A stretch of 45,973 bases of DNA from assembly GCA_001898425.1 (NCBI GenBank), contig MKTV01000038.1, forward strand, positions 175,935 to 221,907, written 5' to 3'. The stretch is from Rhodospirillales bacterium 69-11. GTDB lineage: Bacteria; Pseudomonadota; Alphaproteobacteria; Acetobacterales; Acetobacteraceae. Of the stretch, positions 33,485 to 42,931 are shown piece by piece. Every line of letters starts with the position of its first letter. Position 1 is the stretch's first letter. The translations under genes and the position numbers were made by a program. The notes beneath the pieces were generated by a model. It worked only from the letters and a program-made list of their open reading frames with translations. It did not search any database and was not told the origin of the DNA.

Positions 33485-35014
33485 GTGCCATCCGAACCGA
33501 TCGCGCCGCCTCGGGTGGCGCGAGGTCAGACCCCGTCGCCCTCTCAGGCTTCGTCGCCCTCTCAGGCTTCGTCGCCCTCTCAGGCCCCGTCGCCGTCGGT
33601 GTCGCGCTGGCGCGGCGGCGCGGTCCCGAACTCGGATGCCGGCCGCTGGGCCGCGGCGATCGCCCTGCTCGCGGGCGGGTTCCTGCCGCCGGTCGACTTC
33701 TTCATCGTCAACGTGGCGCTGCCCTCGATCCATGCCGATCTCGGGGCGACGCCGGCCGAGATGCAGCTCGTGATCTCGGCTTATGCGGTCGGCTATGCGG
33801 TGTTCCTGATCACCGGCGGCCGTCTCGGCGACCTGTTCGGGCGACGGCGCATGTTCCTGGCCGGCATGGCGGCGTTCTCGCTGGCCAACCTGGTCTGCGG
33901 CGTCGCCCCGTCCCCGCCGCTGCTGCTCGTGGGCCGGGTGCTGCAGGGCCTGTCCGCCTCGATGCTGATCCCGCAGGTGCTGGCCTCGCTGCGCGCCCTG
34001 TTCGCCGACGAGCGCTCGCTCGCCCGCGCCATGAGCGCCTATGGGATCATGATGGGAATGGCGGCGGCCATCGGGCAGTTCGCCGGCGGGGCGCTTGTGC
34101 AGTGGAACCCGTTCGACTGGGGCTGGCGCGCCGTGTTCCTGCTGAAGCTGCCGATCTGCGCCGTGACCCTGGGCGCCGCCTGGGTCCTGGTGCCCGAGAC
34201 CGGTGGACGCGGCGGCACGCGGCTCGATATCGGCGGCGCAGCGCTGGTCTCGCTGATGCTGGCCTGCGTGGTGGTCCCGCTGTCCAAGGGGCGGGAGCTG
34301 GGCTGGCCGTGGTGGATCTTCGCGCCGCTCGCGCTCACGCCGGTCCTGGCGGCGGTGTTCCTGTGCTACGAGGACCGGCTTGCGCGGCATGGCGGCCTGC
34401 CGCTCGTCGATCCCGGCCTGCTGGCGCTGCCGGGGTTTCGCCGCGGCGTGCTGGTCGGGACGCTCTTCTTCTTCACGACGGCCTTCTACTTCCTGTTCGG
34501 CATCTACCATCAGGAGGGCCGGGGCGTGCCGCCGCTGCAGACGGGGCTGGCGATCGTGCCGTACGGCGTGGGGCTGTTCCTCGGGCCGCTGCTCAGCGCC
34601 CCGATGCAGCGCCTCCGCCCGAAGCTGCTCGCCCTCGGCATGGCCGTGCAGGTGACCGGCTACGCGCTGATCGGGCTGCTGGTCTGGGCCGGCACCGCGG
34701 GCGTCCCGCTGAGCGCGGTGGTGTTCCTCGCCGGCTTCGGTCAGGGCGTTGCGTTCCCTCGCCTGTTCAACACGGTGCTGGGCGACGTGCCGGCGCACCA
34801 GGCTGGCGTGGCGGCGGGGATCCTCAACTCGGCCCTGCAGGTCGGGGCCGCGGTCAGTGCGGCGGCGATCGGCAGCCTGTTCTTTGCCGTGCTGGACGGC
34901 CGCAGTGGCGAGCGGGCCTTTGCCGAGGCGTTCGCCACCGCGCAGTGGACGGTCACGGCCGCGCTGGCGGTTGCGATGATCATCGCCATCCCGCCGCGGC
35001 GCCGTCCGGCTTGA
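33485..35014 (+). CDS. MFS exporter, DHA2 (EmrB/QacA) family
   Basis: A 509-aa, probably 14-helix drug/proton antiporter with GTG start. Motif A GGRLGDLFGRRRM and the DHA2 N-terminal FIVNVALPSIHADL are present, as is the motif C-like GMAAAIGQFAGG. The extra N-terminal 45 residues are cytoplasmic and hold a repeat-coded (SPSQAS)n tract. Substrates are usually cationic dyes, antibiotics or metabolites. No TetR/MarR regulator gene or HlyD partner lies next to it, so substrate and control are unknown. Confidence 0.9.
   Translation: MPSEPIAPPRVARGQTPSPSQASSPSQASSPSQAPSPSVSRWRGGAVPNSDAGRWAAAIALLAGGFLPPVDFFIVNVALPSIHADLGATPAEMQLVISAYAVGYAVFLITGGRLGDLFGRRRMFLAGMAAFSLANLVCGVAPSPPLLLVGRVLQGLSASMLIPQVLASLRALFADERSLARAMSAYGIMMGMAAAIGQFAGGALVQWNPFDWGWRAVFLLKLPICAVTLGAAWVLVPETGGRGGTRLDIGGAALVSLMLACVVVPLSKGRELGWPWWIFAPLALTPVLAAVFLCYEDRLARHGGLPLVDPGLLALPGFRRGVLVGTLFFFTTAFYFLFGIYHQEGRGVPPLQTGLAIVPYGVGLFLGPLLSAPMQRLRPKLLALGMAVQVTGYALIGLLVWAGTAGVPLSAVVFLAGFGQGVAFPRLFNTVLGDVPAHQAGVAAGILNSALQVGAAVSAAAIGSLFFAVLDGRSGERAFAEAFATAQWTVTAALAVAMIIAIPPRRRPA
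33535..33588 (+). repeat. 18-bp coding tandem repeat in MFS gene
   Basis: Three head-to-tail copies of gtcgccctctcaggcttc (third ending in cccc), with a partial fourth (gtcgccgtcggt). As the unit is six codons long, copy-number change would keep frame and only lengthen the Ser/Pro/Gln/Ala tail before the first membrane helix. Confidence 0.9.
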
Positions 35015-35061
35015 GGGTGCGGAGCGGCAGCGGCGCTCGACACAATTTGACGACGTATCAC

Positions 35062-35088
35062 GCGTTTTTGCGACAAACGCATAGCGTT
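35062..35088. promoter_or_regulatory. Overlapping inverted repeats in AT-richer intergenic region
   Basis: gcgttt (35062-35067) pairs with aaacgc (35075-35080), and aacgc (35076-35080) pairs with gcgtt (35084-35088), so two mutually exclusive hairpins are possible. A TTGACG lies just upstream (about 35047-35052) without a clear -10. It may be a regulatory site for the 123-aa gene or the end of the exporter message. Confidence 0.3.
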
Positions 35089-35167
35089 GTCATGCGGGCG
35101 CATGCTGTTTTGCCGCCGCCGGTGGCCGGTCCGCACCGGAGCATTCCTCGATCAGCGGGGGTCGATC

Positions 35168-35539
35168 GTGTCCAGCAGTCCCGAAGATGCCCTCGCCGCC
35201 GTGCGTGCCGCCCATGGAGAGCAGCAATGGGCGGCGTTGACTCCGGAAGAGCAGACTCATGCCGTCTTCCGCGAAATGCGGCGGTTGAGCCTCGAGCAAT
35301 TGTCGCAACGTCGCACCCGCGCCCCGGTGCCCGTCGAGGACGAGGCGGCTACGGCCTCCAGCCTCCGCTGTTCCGTCCTGGTCAAGACGCGGGCGAGCGA
35401 ACGCTGCTCGTGGGAGCCGGTGGTGGTGGTCGGGGGGCGGCCGTATTGCGGGCTGCACGATCCGCGGCGCTGGCGGCCGGAGGCCAATCTGGCCCCGTCG
35501 GCTGCCAACGAGCCGGGGTTGCAAGGCGCCGCCGACTGA
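35168..35539 (+). CDS. Unknown 123-aa protein with C-C-C-H motif
   Basis: Starts at a GTG (SSSPEDALAAVRAAHGEQQW). The first half is helical and acidic (LTPEEQTHAVFREMRRLSLEQLSQ, key part FREMRRLSLEQL). The second half has Cys in LRCSV, RCSW, YCGLH, giving C-x13-C-x13-C-x2-H, which could be a zinc site. The tail is low complexity. I recognise no family. It stands between the exporter and hisB, with 149 bp before hisB, and may be an independent transcription unit. Confidence 0.6.
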   Translation: MSSSPEDALAAVRAAHGEQQWAALTPEEQTHAVFREMRRLSLEQLSQRRTRAPVPVEDEAATASSLRCSVLVKTRASERCSWEPVVVVGGRPYCGLHDPRRWRPEANLAPSAANEPGLQGAAD

Positions 35540-35688
35540 TCCCGCGCCGAGCGGCGGTCGACGGACGCCGTGCGGAGCGGCATGCCGATCCCGACCGAGC
35601 GCCCTTCGTCCGCTGCAGCCGCCCGCACGTGTGAGCCGGGGCGTCAAGCCGCTGGACCCCGTTACGGCGGCGCTGTAGTGGAGCCGCC

Positions 35689-36279
35689 ATGGCTCGCACC
35701 GCAGCACTGACGCGCACCACGTCGGAAACCGACATCGCCCTGTCCCTGGACCTGGACGGAACGGGCCAGGCCGACATCGCGACCGGCATCGGCTTCCTCG
35801 ACCACATGCTGACCGCCTTCGCGCGGCATGGGCTGTTCGACCTGTCGGTGCGCGCGACCGGCGACCTGCACATCGACTTCCACCATACGACCGAGGATGT
35901 CGGCATCGTCCTCGGTTCGGCATTCGACCGCGCGCTGGGCGACAAACGGGGCATTCGCCGGTTTGGTCACGCGGTCGTACCAATGGACGAGGCGCTCGCC
36001 GATGCGGCGGTGGACATTTCGGGCCGACCTTTCCTGGCCTGGAATGTCGCCTTCGCCCACCCCAAGATTGGGGAGATGGACACCGAACTGTTCGAGGAGT
36101 TCTTCCGCGCGCTGGCGTTCAACGCCCGTGTGACGCTGCACGTCACGCAGCGGGCGGGCCACAACGCGCACCATGTCGCCGAGGCCTGCTTCAAGGCGGC
36201 GGCGCGGGCGCTGCGCCAGGCGGTGGAGATGGATCCGCGGATCGGCGACGCCATCCCTTCGACCAAGGGGGCGCTATGA
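35689..36279 (+). CDS. hisB: Imidazoleglycerol-phosphate dehydratase
   Basis: A 196-aa stand-alone HisB (no phosphatase domain), step 6 of histidine synthesis. Manganese-binding motifs are present: [21 protein letters not shown] and [13 protein letters not shown]. The ATG follows ggagccgcc. First gene of the his operon here; its stop overlaps the next start in ATGA. hisG, hisD, hisC, hisI are not in the window. Confidence 0.96.
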   Translation: MARTAALTRTTSETDIALSLDLDGTGQADIATGIGFLDHMLTAFARHGLFDLSVRATGDLHIDFHHTTEDVGIVLGSAFDRALGDKRGIRRFGHAVVPMDEALADAAVDISGRPFLAWNVAFAHPKIGEMDTELFEEFFRALAFNARVTLHVTQRAGHNAHHVAEACFKAAARALRQAVEMDPRIGDAIPSTKGAL

Positions 36280-36653
36280 CGAGCTGGACCGCGCATTTGC
36301 GACGCGATGCCGAACCGCTGCTGCTCCGGGACGGATTCTCCTGGGGCTGTCTGTTCTTCGGCCCGATCTGGCTGGCGGCGCATCGCGCCGGGATCCCGGC
36401 GGCGATCAGCCTCGCCGCCTACGTCCTGACGCTCGCGCTGACCCGCGACCCCGTCTCCGACATCCTGCTGTTCGGGCTCGCATGGCTGCACGGCCTCTCC
36501 GGCAATGACCTCCGCCGCTGGTCGCTGTCCCTGCGGGGCTATGTCGAGGGGCCGGTCCTGGTCGCCGCCAGCGAACTCGAGGCGCTGCGCCGGCTGCTCA
36601 CCACGCGGCCGGACCTCGCGCCGCGCTTCGCCTCCGCCGGGGCGGCACGATGA
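36276..36653 (+). CDS. DUF2628 membrane protein in the his operon
   Basis: A 125-aa protein with the DUF2628 start ([23 protein letters not shown]) and one or two hydrophobic segments ([25 protein letters not shown]). It overlaps hisB and hisH by four bases each (ATGA), so translation is coupled on both sides. This position is common in alphaproteobacteria. Its function in or near histidine synthesis is unknown. Confidence 0.85.
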   Translation: MTSWTAHLRRDAEPLLLRDGFSWGCLFFGPIWLAAHRAGIPAAISLAAYVLTLALTRDPVSDILLFGLAWLHGLSGNDLRRWSLSLRGYVEGPVLVAASELEALRRLLTTRPDLAPRFASAGAAR

Positions 36654-37285
36654 AGGTCGCCGTCGTCGACTACGGCAGCGGCAATCTCGCCTCCGCCTCA
36701 CGCGGTCTGGCGCTCGCCGCCGAACGCCTGGGGCTGGACGCCGAGGTGGCGGTGACCGCCGACCCGGACTGGGTGGCGCGGGCCGATCGCATCGTGCTGC
36801 CCGGACAGGGCGCGTTTGCCGATTGCGCGCGGGGCCTGGCGGCCGTGGACGGCATGCGCGAGGCGATCGAGCAGGGCGTCGCTCGTGGCAGCCCCTTCCT
36901 CGGCATCTGCGTCGGCATGCAGCTCATGGCCCAGCGCGGACTCGAGCATCAGATCACGCCGGGCTTCGGCTGGATCGCGGGCGACGTGGCGGAGATGCCG
37001 GCCCCCGGCCTGCGCCTGCCGCAGATGGGCTGGAACGGGCTGCAGTTCGAGCCGGGCGCCCATCCGCTGCTGGCCGACCTGACGCCCGGCGACCACGCCT
37101 ATTTCGTGCACAGCTACGCGCTGACCGGCGGCGACCCGCGGGAGGTGATCGCCACCACCGAGTACGGCGGGCCGGTGGTCGCCTTCGTCGCGTCCGGAAA
37201 TCGCGCCGGCACCCAGTTCCACGTCGAGAAGAGCCAGGAGGTCGGCTTGCGCATCCTGGCGAACTTCCTGCGCTGGAGGCCGTGA
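36650..37285 (+). CDS. hisH: Imidazole glycerol phosphate synthase, glutaminase subunit
   Basis: A 211-aa class I glutamine amidotransferase. Cys87 in FLGICVGMQLM is the nucleophile, and the His-Glu pair is in QFHVEKSQ (usual form FHPEKS, here with Val for Pro). It supplies ammonia to HisF through a protein tunnel. PQMGWNGLQF is the HisH-specific loop. It ends in TGATG, sharing one base with the GNAT gene. Confidence 0.95.
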   Translation: MKVAVVDYGSGNLASASRGLALAAERLGLDAEVAVTADPDWVARADRIVLPGQGAFADCARGLAAVDGMREAIEQGVARGSPFLGICVGMQLMAQRGLEHQITPGFGWIAGDVAEMPAPGLRLPQMGWNGLQFEPGAHPLLADLTPGDHAYFVHSYALTGGDPREVIATTEYGGPVVAFVASGNRAGTQFHVEKSQEVGLRILANFLRWRP

Positions 37286-37869
37286 TGGCCGACGCCCCCC
37301 CGCTGCCCGATCCCGTCACCCGCCCCGAACGCTTCGTCGAGCGGGTGGAGGCGATCACCGAGGACGACCTGCACGCGCTGTGCGAGGCGACCGATGCCGC
37401 GATCCTGGAAGGCGGCGGCTTCGGCTGGGTCAACCCGCCCGGCCGCCGCGCGCTCGAGGCGTATTACCGTGGCGTCCTGCTGGTGCCGGAGCGGGAGCTG
37501 TTCGTCGCCCGGCTGAACGGTACGATCGTCGGCTCCGCGCATCTCGTCCGGCCGCCGCGCAACAACGAGGCGCAGGCCTTCGCGGCGCAGCTCATGCACG
37601 CCTTCATCGCGCCCTATGCCCGCGGCCACGGGCTCGCCCGCCTGCTCACGTTGGGGGTGGAGGAGCGCGCCCGCGAACTCGGCTACCACGTGCTGAACCT
37701 GGACGTGCGGGAGACGCAGGAGGTCGCGATCCGGCTCTACGAGTCCCTGGGCTACGTGCGCTGGGGCGAGCATCCGGACTACGCGCAGGTCCGCGGCAAG
37801 GTGATCCGCGGCTTCTACTACGCCAAGCGGCTGCGTCCGCGCCGCAGCCAGACCGCCGACGCCTCCTGA
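37285..37869 (+). CDS. GNAT N-acetyltransferase within the his operon
   Basis: A 194-aa GNAT protein whose ATG shares a base with the hisH stop. The acetyl-CoA loop is [10 protein letters not shown] (form R-x-x-G-x-A), and [20 protein letters not shown] is the GNAT C-terminal strand-helix motif. The substrate is unknown. Its insertion between hisH and hisA, with tight overlap, suggests cotranslation with the pathway but not that it catalyses a pathway step. The gene to hisA gap is 16 bp. Confidence 0.88.
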   Translation: MADAPPLPDPVTRPERFVERVEAITEDDLHALCEATDAAILEGGGFGWVNPPGRRALEAYYRGVLLVPERELFVARLNGTIVGSAHLVRPPRNNEAQAFAAQLMHAFIAPYARGHGLARLLTLGVEERARELGYHVLNLDVRETQEVAIRLYESLGYVRWGEHPDYAQVRGKVIRGFYYAKRLRPRRSQTADAS

Positions 37870-37885
37870 CGCCGAAGGAGCGCCC

Positions 37886-38620
37886 ATGCCCCTCACGCTG
37901 TACCCCGCGATCGACCTGAAGGACGGCGCCTGCGTCCGGCTGAAGCGCGGCGAGATGGACCAGGCGACGGTCTATTCCGCCGACCCGGCCGGGCAGGCCC
38001 GCGCGTGGCAGGACGCGGGGTTCCGCTGGCTGCACGTGGTGGATCTGAACGGCGCCTTCGCCGGCCGGCCGGTGAACGCCGAGGCGGTGCGCGCGATCCT
38101 CGGCGCGATCGCGCTTCCGGTGCAGCTGGGCGGCGGCATCCGCGATCTCGCCGGGATCGAGGCGTGGCTCTCGGCCGGGATTCGCCGCGTCATCCTGGGC
38201 AGCGCCGCCGCAAAGAACCCGGCGCTCGTGCTCGAGGCCTGCCGGCAGTTCCCCGGCCGGATCGCGGTCGGCATCGACGCGCGGGGCGGCTACGTGGCGA
38301 CCGAAGGCTGGGCCGAGACGTCCGACGTGGCGGCCGCGGATCTCGCGCTCCGCTTCGAGGACGCGGGCGTGTCGGCGATCATCTACACCGATATTGGACG
38401 GGACGGCATGCTGGCCGGCCTGGACCTGGAGGGTACGGTGGCGCTCGCCGATCGGCTCACCACGCCGGTGATCGCCTCGGGCGGCGTCGGCAACCTGCAG
38501 GACCTGCTCGCCCTGCGCGACGCGGCCAGCGGGACCCGGGTCGAGGGGGTGATCGTGGGACGGGCCCTGTATGACGGGCGGATCGATCCGGCCGCGGCAC
38601 TGCGCGCCCTCTCTTCCTGA
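37886..38620 (+). CDS. hisA: ProFAR isomerase
   Basis: A 244-aa (beta/alpha)8 barrel, 1-(5-phosphoribosyl)-5-[(5-phosphoribosylamino)methylideneamino]imidazole-4-carboxamide isomerase. The first catalytic Asp10 is in [12 protein letters not shown] and the second half-barrel motif in [12 protein letters not shown]. Phosphate-binding loops QLGGGIR and ASGGVGN are present. Length is normal. Confidence 0.95.
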   Translation: MPLTLYPAIDLKDGACVRLKRGEMDQATVYSADPAGQARAWQDAGFRWLHVVDLNGAFAGRPVNAEAVRAILGAIALPVQLGGGIRDLAGIEAWLSAGIRRVILGSAAAKNPALVLEACRQFPGRIAVGIDARGGYVATEGWAETSDVAAADLALRFEDAGVSAIIYTDIGRDGMLAGLDLEGTVALADRLTTPVIASGGVGNLQDLLALRDAASGTRVEGVIVGRALYDGRIDPAAALRALSS

Positions 38621-38635
38621 CCTGAGTCGCTTGTC

Positions 38636-38658
38636 CGGATGACTTGCTTGGTCATCCG
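38636..38658. repeat. Hairpin between hisA and hisF
   Basis: CGGATGAC and GTCATCCG form an 8-bp stem around a 7-base loop, 15 bases after hisA. There is no U-tract. It may reduce expression of distal his genes or protect the upstream message; the 117-bp gap is the largest inside hisB-hisE. Confidence 0.45.
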
Positions 38659-38737
38659 ATGATCTGGATCACGGTGTCGCTGCCATGTCCGCGTGGCTCT
38701 TGCAAGCCCACGCCACGCCGAGTCTAAGGACGCCACG

Positions 38738-39508
38738 ATGTTGAAGCTCCGCGTGATTCCCTGCCTGGACGTGAAGGACGGCCGCGTCGTCAAGGGCGTG
38801 AACTTCCTGTCCCTGCGCGACGCCGGCGATCCGGTGGAGCAGGCGGCGGTGTACGACGCGGCGGGCGCCGACGAGCTGTGCTTCCTGGACATCACCGCGA
38901 GCCATGAGAACCGGGACACGATCCTCGACGTCGTCTCGCGCACCGCGGCGCGGGTCTTCCTGCCGCTGACGGTCGGCGGCGGCATCCGCTCGACGGAGGA
39001 CATGCGGCGGCTCCTGCTGGCCGGCACCGACAAGTGCAGCGTGAACTCGGCTGCCGTCGCGCGGCCGGAGCTGGTGCGTGAGGCGGCGACCAAGTTCGGC
39101 AGCCAATGCGTGGTGGTCGCGGTGGACGCGAAGCAGACCGGCCCCGACAAATGGGAGGTGTTCACCCATGGCGGCCGCCGCCCGACGGGGATCGACGCGG
39201 TCGACTGGTGCCGCCAGGTCACCGAGATGGGCGCGGGCGAGATCCTGCTGACCAGCATGGACCGCGACGGGACCGGCGTCGGCTTCGACCTGCCGCTGCT
39301 GCGGGCGGTCTGCGGTGCGGTGCGCGTGCCGGTCATCGCCTCCGGCGGCGTCGGCACGCTCGAACATTTCGTGGAGGGCGCGCAGGCCGGCGCCACGGGG
39401 CTGCTCGCGGCCAGCGTCTTCCATTTCGGCACGTTCACCATCGCCGAGGTGAAGCAGACCCTGGCCGCGGCGGGATTGCCTGTCCGCCTGCCCCGCCAGG
39501 CGGCCTGA
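38738..39508 (+). CDS. hisF: Imidazole glycerol phosphate synthase, cyclase subunit
   Basis: A 256-aa (beta/alpha)8 barrel making IGP and AICAR from PRFAR and ammonia. Catalytic Asp11 (PCLDVKDGR) and Asp130 (VVAVDAK) are in place, as are phosphate loops (VGGGIRS, ASGGVG). The start at 38738 follows aagga. HisE begins 3 bp after the stop. Confidence 0.96.
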   Translation: MLKLRVIPCLDVKDGRVVKGVNFLSLRDAGDPVEQAAVYDAAGADELCFLDITASHENRDTILDVVSRTAARVFLPLTVGGGIRSTEDMRRLLLAGTDKCSVNSAAVARPELVREAATKFGSQCVVVAVDAKQTGPDKWEVFTHGGRRPTGIDAVDWCRQVTEMGAGEILLTSMDRDGTGVGFDLPLLRAVCGAVRVPVIASGGVGTLEHFVEGAQAGATGLLAASVFHFGTFTIAEVKQTLAAAGLPVRLPRQAA

Positions 39509-39511
39509 CGG

Positions 39512-40069
39512 ATGGCGAAGGACACGAAGAAGGGCGGCGACCAGGCCGCCCCCAAGGGCAAGAAGCGCAAGCCGGCGAAAGCGAAGTCGCCCGCGAAGCC
39601 CGCCAAGTTCAAGGCGTCCGCCAAGCCCTCCAAGGCCACCAAGCCCGCCAAGGCCAAGCCGGTGTCGGCGGAGCCCGGGCGCGCCGCCCCGCCGCTGTCG
39701 ATCGGTCCCGGCGCCGTGGTGCTCGACCGGCTATGGGCCGTAGTCATGAGCCGGCGCGATGCCGATCCCGCGGTCAGCCACTCCGCCCGTCTGCTGTCCC
39801 GCGGCATGGCGAAGGTGGCGCAGAAATTCGGCGAGGAAGCGGTCGAGTGCCTGATCGAGGCCGTCGCCGGCAATCGTGAGGCACTGGTCGCGGAAAGCGC
39901 GGACGTCCTGTACCACCTGCTGGTCGTCTGGGTGTCCGCCGGCGTCAGCCCCGACGAGGTCTGGGCGGAACTGAAGCGCCGGGAAGGGGTCAGCGGCATC
40001 GCCGAGAAGGCCTCCCGCGCGAAGACCTTGCCCGTTGCACTCGGCGTGCAAACGACGAAAATCCCCTGA
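39512..40069 (+). CDS. hisE: Phosphoribosyl-ATP pyrophosphatase with Lys/Ala/Pro-rich N-terminal tail
   Basis: A 185-aa protein. The HisE domain starts at about residue 70 (VLDRLWAVV) and includes the metal-binding [12 protein letters not shown] and [12 protein letters not shown] motifs; it removes pyrophosphate from phosphoribosyl-ATP in step 2. Ahead of it is a tail of about 62 residues with 17 Lys in the first 49, arranged in KPAKAK, PAKPAK, KPSKATK-like units, resembling histone H1 or bacterial histone-like tails. Ordinary HisE is about 100-110 aa. The tail is continuous with the domain and the ATG lies 3 bp after hisF, so an internal start is not required. Confidence 0.92.
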   Translation: MAKDTKKGGDQAAPKGKKRKPAKAKSPAKPAKFKASAKPSKATKPAKAKPVSAEPGRAAPPLSIGPGAVVLDRLWAVVMSRRDADPAVSHSARLLSRGMAKVAQKFGEEAVECLIEAVAGNREALVAESADVLYHLLVVWVSAGVSPDEVWAELKRREGVSGIAEKASRAKTLPVALGVQTTKIP

Positions 40070-40232
40070 GCCGCGGGGTCGCGCGATCGGCCCCGCCCGC
40101 ACCGACCGATCCGCCCGCGTGCAGCGCATCCGTCTGCATCTGCCCGCCGGTGGCTCTGCCTCGTCATCCGATCGCCTGGTCGACGACCCTGGCGGGTTCG
40201 CCTCCACCGATCATGCTCTGGGAGTTGCCTCG

Positions 40233-40613
40233 ATGCCTGTCAGCGGCCTGCCGCCCTATGACGACACCAACATTTTCGCCCGCATCCTGCGTGGCGAGAT
40301 CCCGGCCAAGAAGGTCTACGAGGACGAGTGGGCGCTCGCCTTCCACGACATCGCGCCGCAAGCCCCCATCCACGTGCTGGTGATCCCCAAGGGCCGCTAC
40401 TGCTCCTTCGCGGACTTCGCCGCGACGGCGAGCGACGCGGAGATCGGCGGCTTCGTGCGCGCCGTCGGCAAGGTGGCGCGCGACCTGGGGCTGGAGGCAC
40501 CCGGCTACCGGCTGCTCGCCAACATGGGCGAGCATAGTGGCCAGGAAGTCCCCCATCTCCACGTCCACCTCTTCGCCGGCCGGCCGCTCGGGCGCATGAT
40601 CCCGAACGCCTGA
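40233..40613 (+). CDS. HIT family nucleotide hydrolase (HinT-like)
   Basis: A 126-aa protein with the histidine triad HLHVHL (108-113) and the HinT-type N-terminus TNIFARILRGEIPAKKVYED. HinT proteins cleave AMP-lysine and other phosphoramidates. The ATG follows ggagttgcct. It is separated from hisE by 163 bp without a recognised gene, and its last codons fall in a 7-bp tandem repeat. A place after hisE is often seen in alphaproteobacteria. Confidence 0.92.
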   Translation: MPVSGLPPYDDTNIFARILRGEIPAKKVYEDEWALAFHDIAPQAPIHVLVIPKGRYCSFADFAATASDAEIGGFVRAVGKVARDLGLEAPGYRLLANMGEHSGQEVPHLHVHLFAGRPLGRMIPNA

Positions 40614-40648
40614 CGCCTGACGCCTGACGCCTGACGCCTGACGCCTGA
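40607..40648. repeat. Six tandem copies of cgcctga overlapping a stop codon
   Basis: A perfect heptamer array; the first copy contains the HIT gene's last Ala and TGA. Each copy brings another in-sequence TGA, and slippage would not change the protein. Further on, cagacggatcagg is duplicated at about 40727-40752, at the end of the convergent MCP gene. Confidence 0.9.
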
Positions 40649-40745
40649 CGCCCCACGCCGGCGCGCCCGCCGCCGGTGTGGCTCGTCCCGCACGGGTTCG
40701 GCGCGGCGGGACGACGCCCTGCCCAGACGGATCAGGTCAGACGGA

Positions 40746-42740
40746 TCAGGCCGCCTGCTGGCGTTCGGCGATCCGCGCCGGCACGCCCGCGAAGGCGGCG
40801 GCCGTCGCCTCGTCCAGCGTGAACCGGGTGCGCATCACGCCGTCCGCGCATTCCAGCACGGTGAATGGCAGCGCGGTGGAAATCCCCTGGATGTTCAGCA
40901 CGCCACTCCTTCCGGTTGGAATGGCCGGCATCTCGGCCATCCGCGCCCCCGACTCCGACAGGTCCACGAGACGCGCGCGGTGCACCTGCCCGTCCACCTG
41001 CAGCGTGCACGGTTGGTCGATCGTGTAGCGTCGCGACGCCCGCCGCTCGACCTCGGCGGTCGAGGTGCGCACGACGCGGATCACCGAATGACGCAGGTCC
41101 GCGACGGCGGCACTCAGCGCGGAGGTGGTTTCGAGTACGCTGCGCGCCCGCGCGCCGGTCTCCCGCGCTTCCGCCGACACCTCGTCGACCTGGCCGCTCA
41201 TGGCACGTGCGCTGCCGGCGGTCTCGGCGACGTTGCGCGCGATCTCCGCGGTCGCGGCACCCTGTTCTTCGACCGAGGCGGCGATCGAGCTGGCGATCGC
41301 GTTCATCTCGGAGATCGTCGCCTCGATCTGCGCGACCGCGGCGACGGAGGCGGCGGTCGCATGGCGCACCTCTCCGATGTGGCGGGTGATCTCCTCCGTC
41401 GAGCGTGCGGTCTGGTCGGCCAGCGCCTTCACCTCGCTCGCGACCACCGCGAAACCCTTGCCGGCATCGCCCGCCCGCGCCGCCTCGATGGTCGCGTTGA
41501 GCGCGAGCAGGTTGGTCTTGCCGGCGATCTCCCGGATCATGTCGGCGACCAGGCCGATCCGCTCGACCTGGGTGTTCAGCGTCTCGATCGTGTGCCGCGT
41601 CTCGTCGCCCGCGGCCACCGCGCGCCCGACGACCGTGGTGGATTGGGTCACCTGCGCGCTGATCTCCTGGATGGAGGCGGCGAGTTCCTCGGCGGCGCTG
41701 GCGACGGTCTGCACGGTCGAGAGTGCCTGGCTGGCCGCACCCGCCGCCGCCTCGGCGGAGGTGCCGGTGCGTGTGGCGGAGGCCGACATGTCCTCGGCGG
41801 TCGAGGTGAGGTCAGAGGTGCGCCCGCCGATCACGTTCAGCGCCGCGCGCGTTTCGGTCTCGATCGTGTCGGCCATCCGCACCAGGGCGGACTGCTTCTC
41901 GGCATCGGCGCGGGCGCGCTGTTCCTCCCGTTCCGCGGTCAGGCGATCGGCCTTTACCAGCCCGGCCTGGAACACCTGGACGGAGTTCGCCATCTGGCCG
42001 ATCTCGTCCGCGCGGTCGAGGCCGGCGATGGTGATGCCGAGCTGCCCGTCGGCGAGGGCACGCATGGAGTGCTGCAGGCCGCGCAGGGACTGGCCGATGT
42101 CACGGTTGATCAGCCAGGCGAATGCGAGGGTGACGGCCAGGATGCCGCCGCCGATCAGGCCGAGGCGGACCAGGGCGGCGCGGTAGAGCGCGTCCAGATC
42201 ATCCGTGTAGGCGCCTGCCAGATAGACGATGCCCCAGGGTGCGTAGCGTGCGACATAGGCGACCTTGGGAGCTGGCGCCTTCGTCCCGGGCTTCGGGAAC
42301 ATGTAGGCGATCGTGCCCGACTGGCTCTGGCGCAGCGCGGCGGCGATCAGGTCCTGGAGTGGGCGCCCGTCTCCGTCCCGCGCGCTCATGGCCTTGTTCT
42401 CACGGTCCGGCGCCACCCCATGCAGCAGAACGGTGCCCTTGTCATCGGCGACCGTCAGGTAGCCCTCCCCGTCATCGAACCTGACCATGTGGACATGGTC
42501 GCCAAGCAGGGCGAGCGCCTGGGCGCGGGTGAGCTGACCGGCCTTCACCTTCTGCTCCAGCCGGTCGGTGACACCCATGGCGCCTTCGACGATGGCCTTG
42601 AGCTTGTCCTTGCGATCGAGCTCCATCTGGTCGCGCAGCACCTGGGCGGAGGTGACGGCTACGGCGAGCACCGCGAACAGGGACAGTGACAGCAGAAGCA
42701 ACAGCTTCGTGCGGAGGCGAAGGCGGCTCAGCATCCTCAT
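40746..42740 (-). CDS. Methyl-accepting chemotaxis protein with Cache sensor and C-terminal PilZ domain
   Basis: A 664-aa receptor. Two membrane segments (about 12-31 and 190-210) flank a periplasmic single-Cache domain ([21 protein letters not shown], key part [10 protein letters not shown]). HAMP follows (about 211-265), then the signalling domain with hairpin tip [21 protein letters not shown] (tip [13 protein letters not shown]). The last ~100 residues (from 565) are PilZ: RRASRR (566-571) and DLSESG (593-598) are the c-di-GMP-binding RxxxR and DxSxxG motifs. Coupling of chemotaxis to c-di-GMP is known in Azospirillum for a receptor of this kind. The ligand is unknown. No che genes are near. 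Confidence 0.92.
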   Translation of the reverse strand: MRMLSRLRLRTKLLLLLSLSLFAVLAVAVTSAQVLRDQMELDRKDKLKAIVEGAMGVTDRLEQKVKAGQLTRAQALALLGDHVHMVRFDDGEGYLTVADDKGTVLLHGVAPDRENKAMSARDGDGRPLQDLIAAALRQSQSGTIAYMFPKPGTKAPAPKVAYVARYAPWGIVYLAGAYTDDLDALYRAALVRLGLIGGGILAVTLAFAWLINRDIGQSLRGLQHSMRALADGQLGITIAGLDRADEIGQMANSVQVFQAGLVKADRLTAEREEQRARADAEKQSALVRMADTIETETRAALNVIGGRTSDLTSTAEDMSASATRTGTSAEAAAGAASQALSTVQTVASAAEELAASIQEISAQVTQSTTVVGRAVAAGDETRHTIETLNTQVERIGLVADMIREIAGKTNLLALNATIEAARAGDAGKGFAVVASEVKALADQTARSTEEITRHIGEVRHATAASVAAVAQIEATISEMNAIASSIAASVEEQGAATAEIARNVAETAGSARAMSGQVDEVSAEARETGARARSVLETTSALSAAVADLRHSVIRVVRTSTAEVERRASRRYTIDQPCTLQVDGQVHRARLVDLSESGARMAEMPAIPTGRSGVLNIQGISTALPFTVLECADGVMRTRFTLDEATAAAFAGVPARIAERQQAA

Positions 42741-42931
42741 CGGCGCGGCTCCCGGCAGCGATCTGAAGCCGGGGCCGCGCGGATCGGGATCGCGAGCAGC
42801 AGCCGTGACGGGCGCCGCAATGGGCGCAGGACGACATGTTGGCGCGGAATCCAGGCTGCCGGCACCGGCGGTTCACCGATCCTGCGCCGGCCGGAGTGAA
42901 GGAAAGGTGAACCGGGCGCTTTGGCCGGCGG

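Noticed and set aside
33434-34798. 454-codon minus-strand frame opposite the DHA2 exporter
   Set aside because: Arg/His/Gln-rich antisense frame; the membrane protein on the plus strand is clear.
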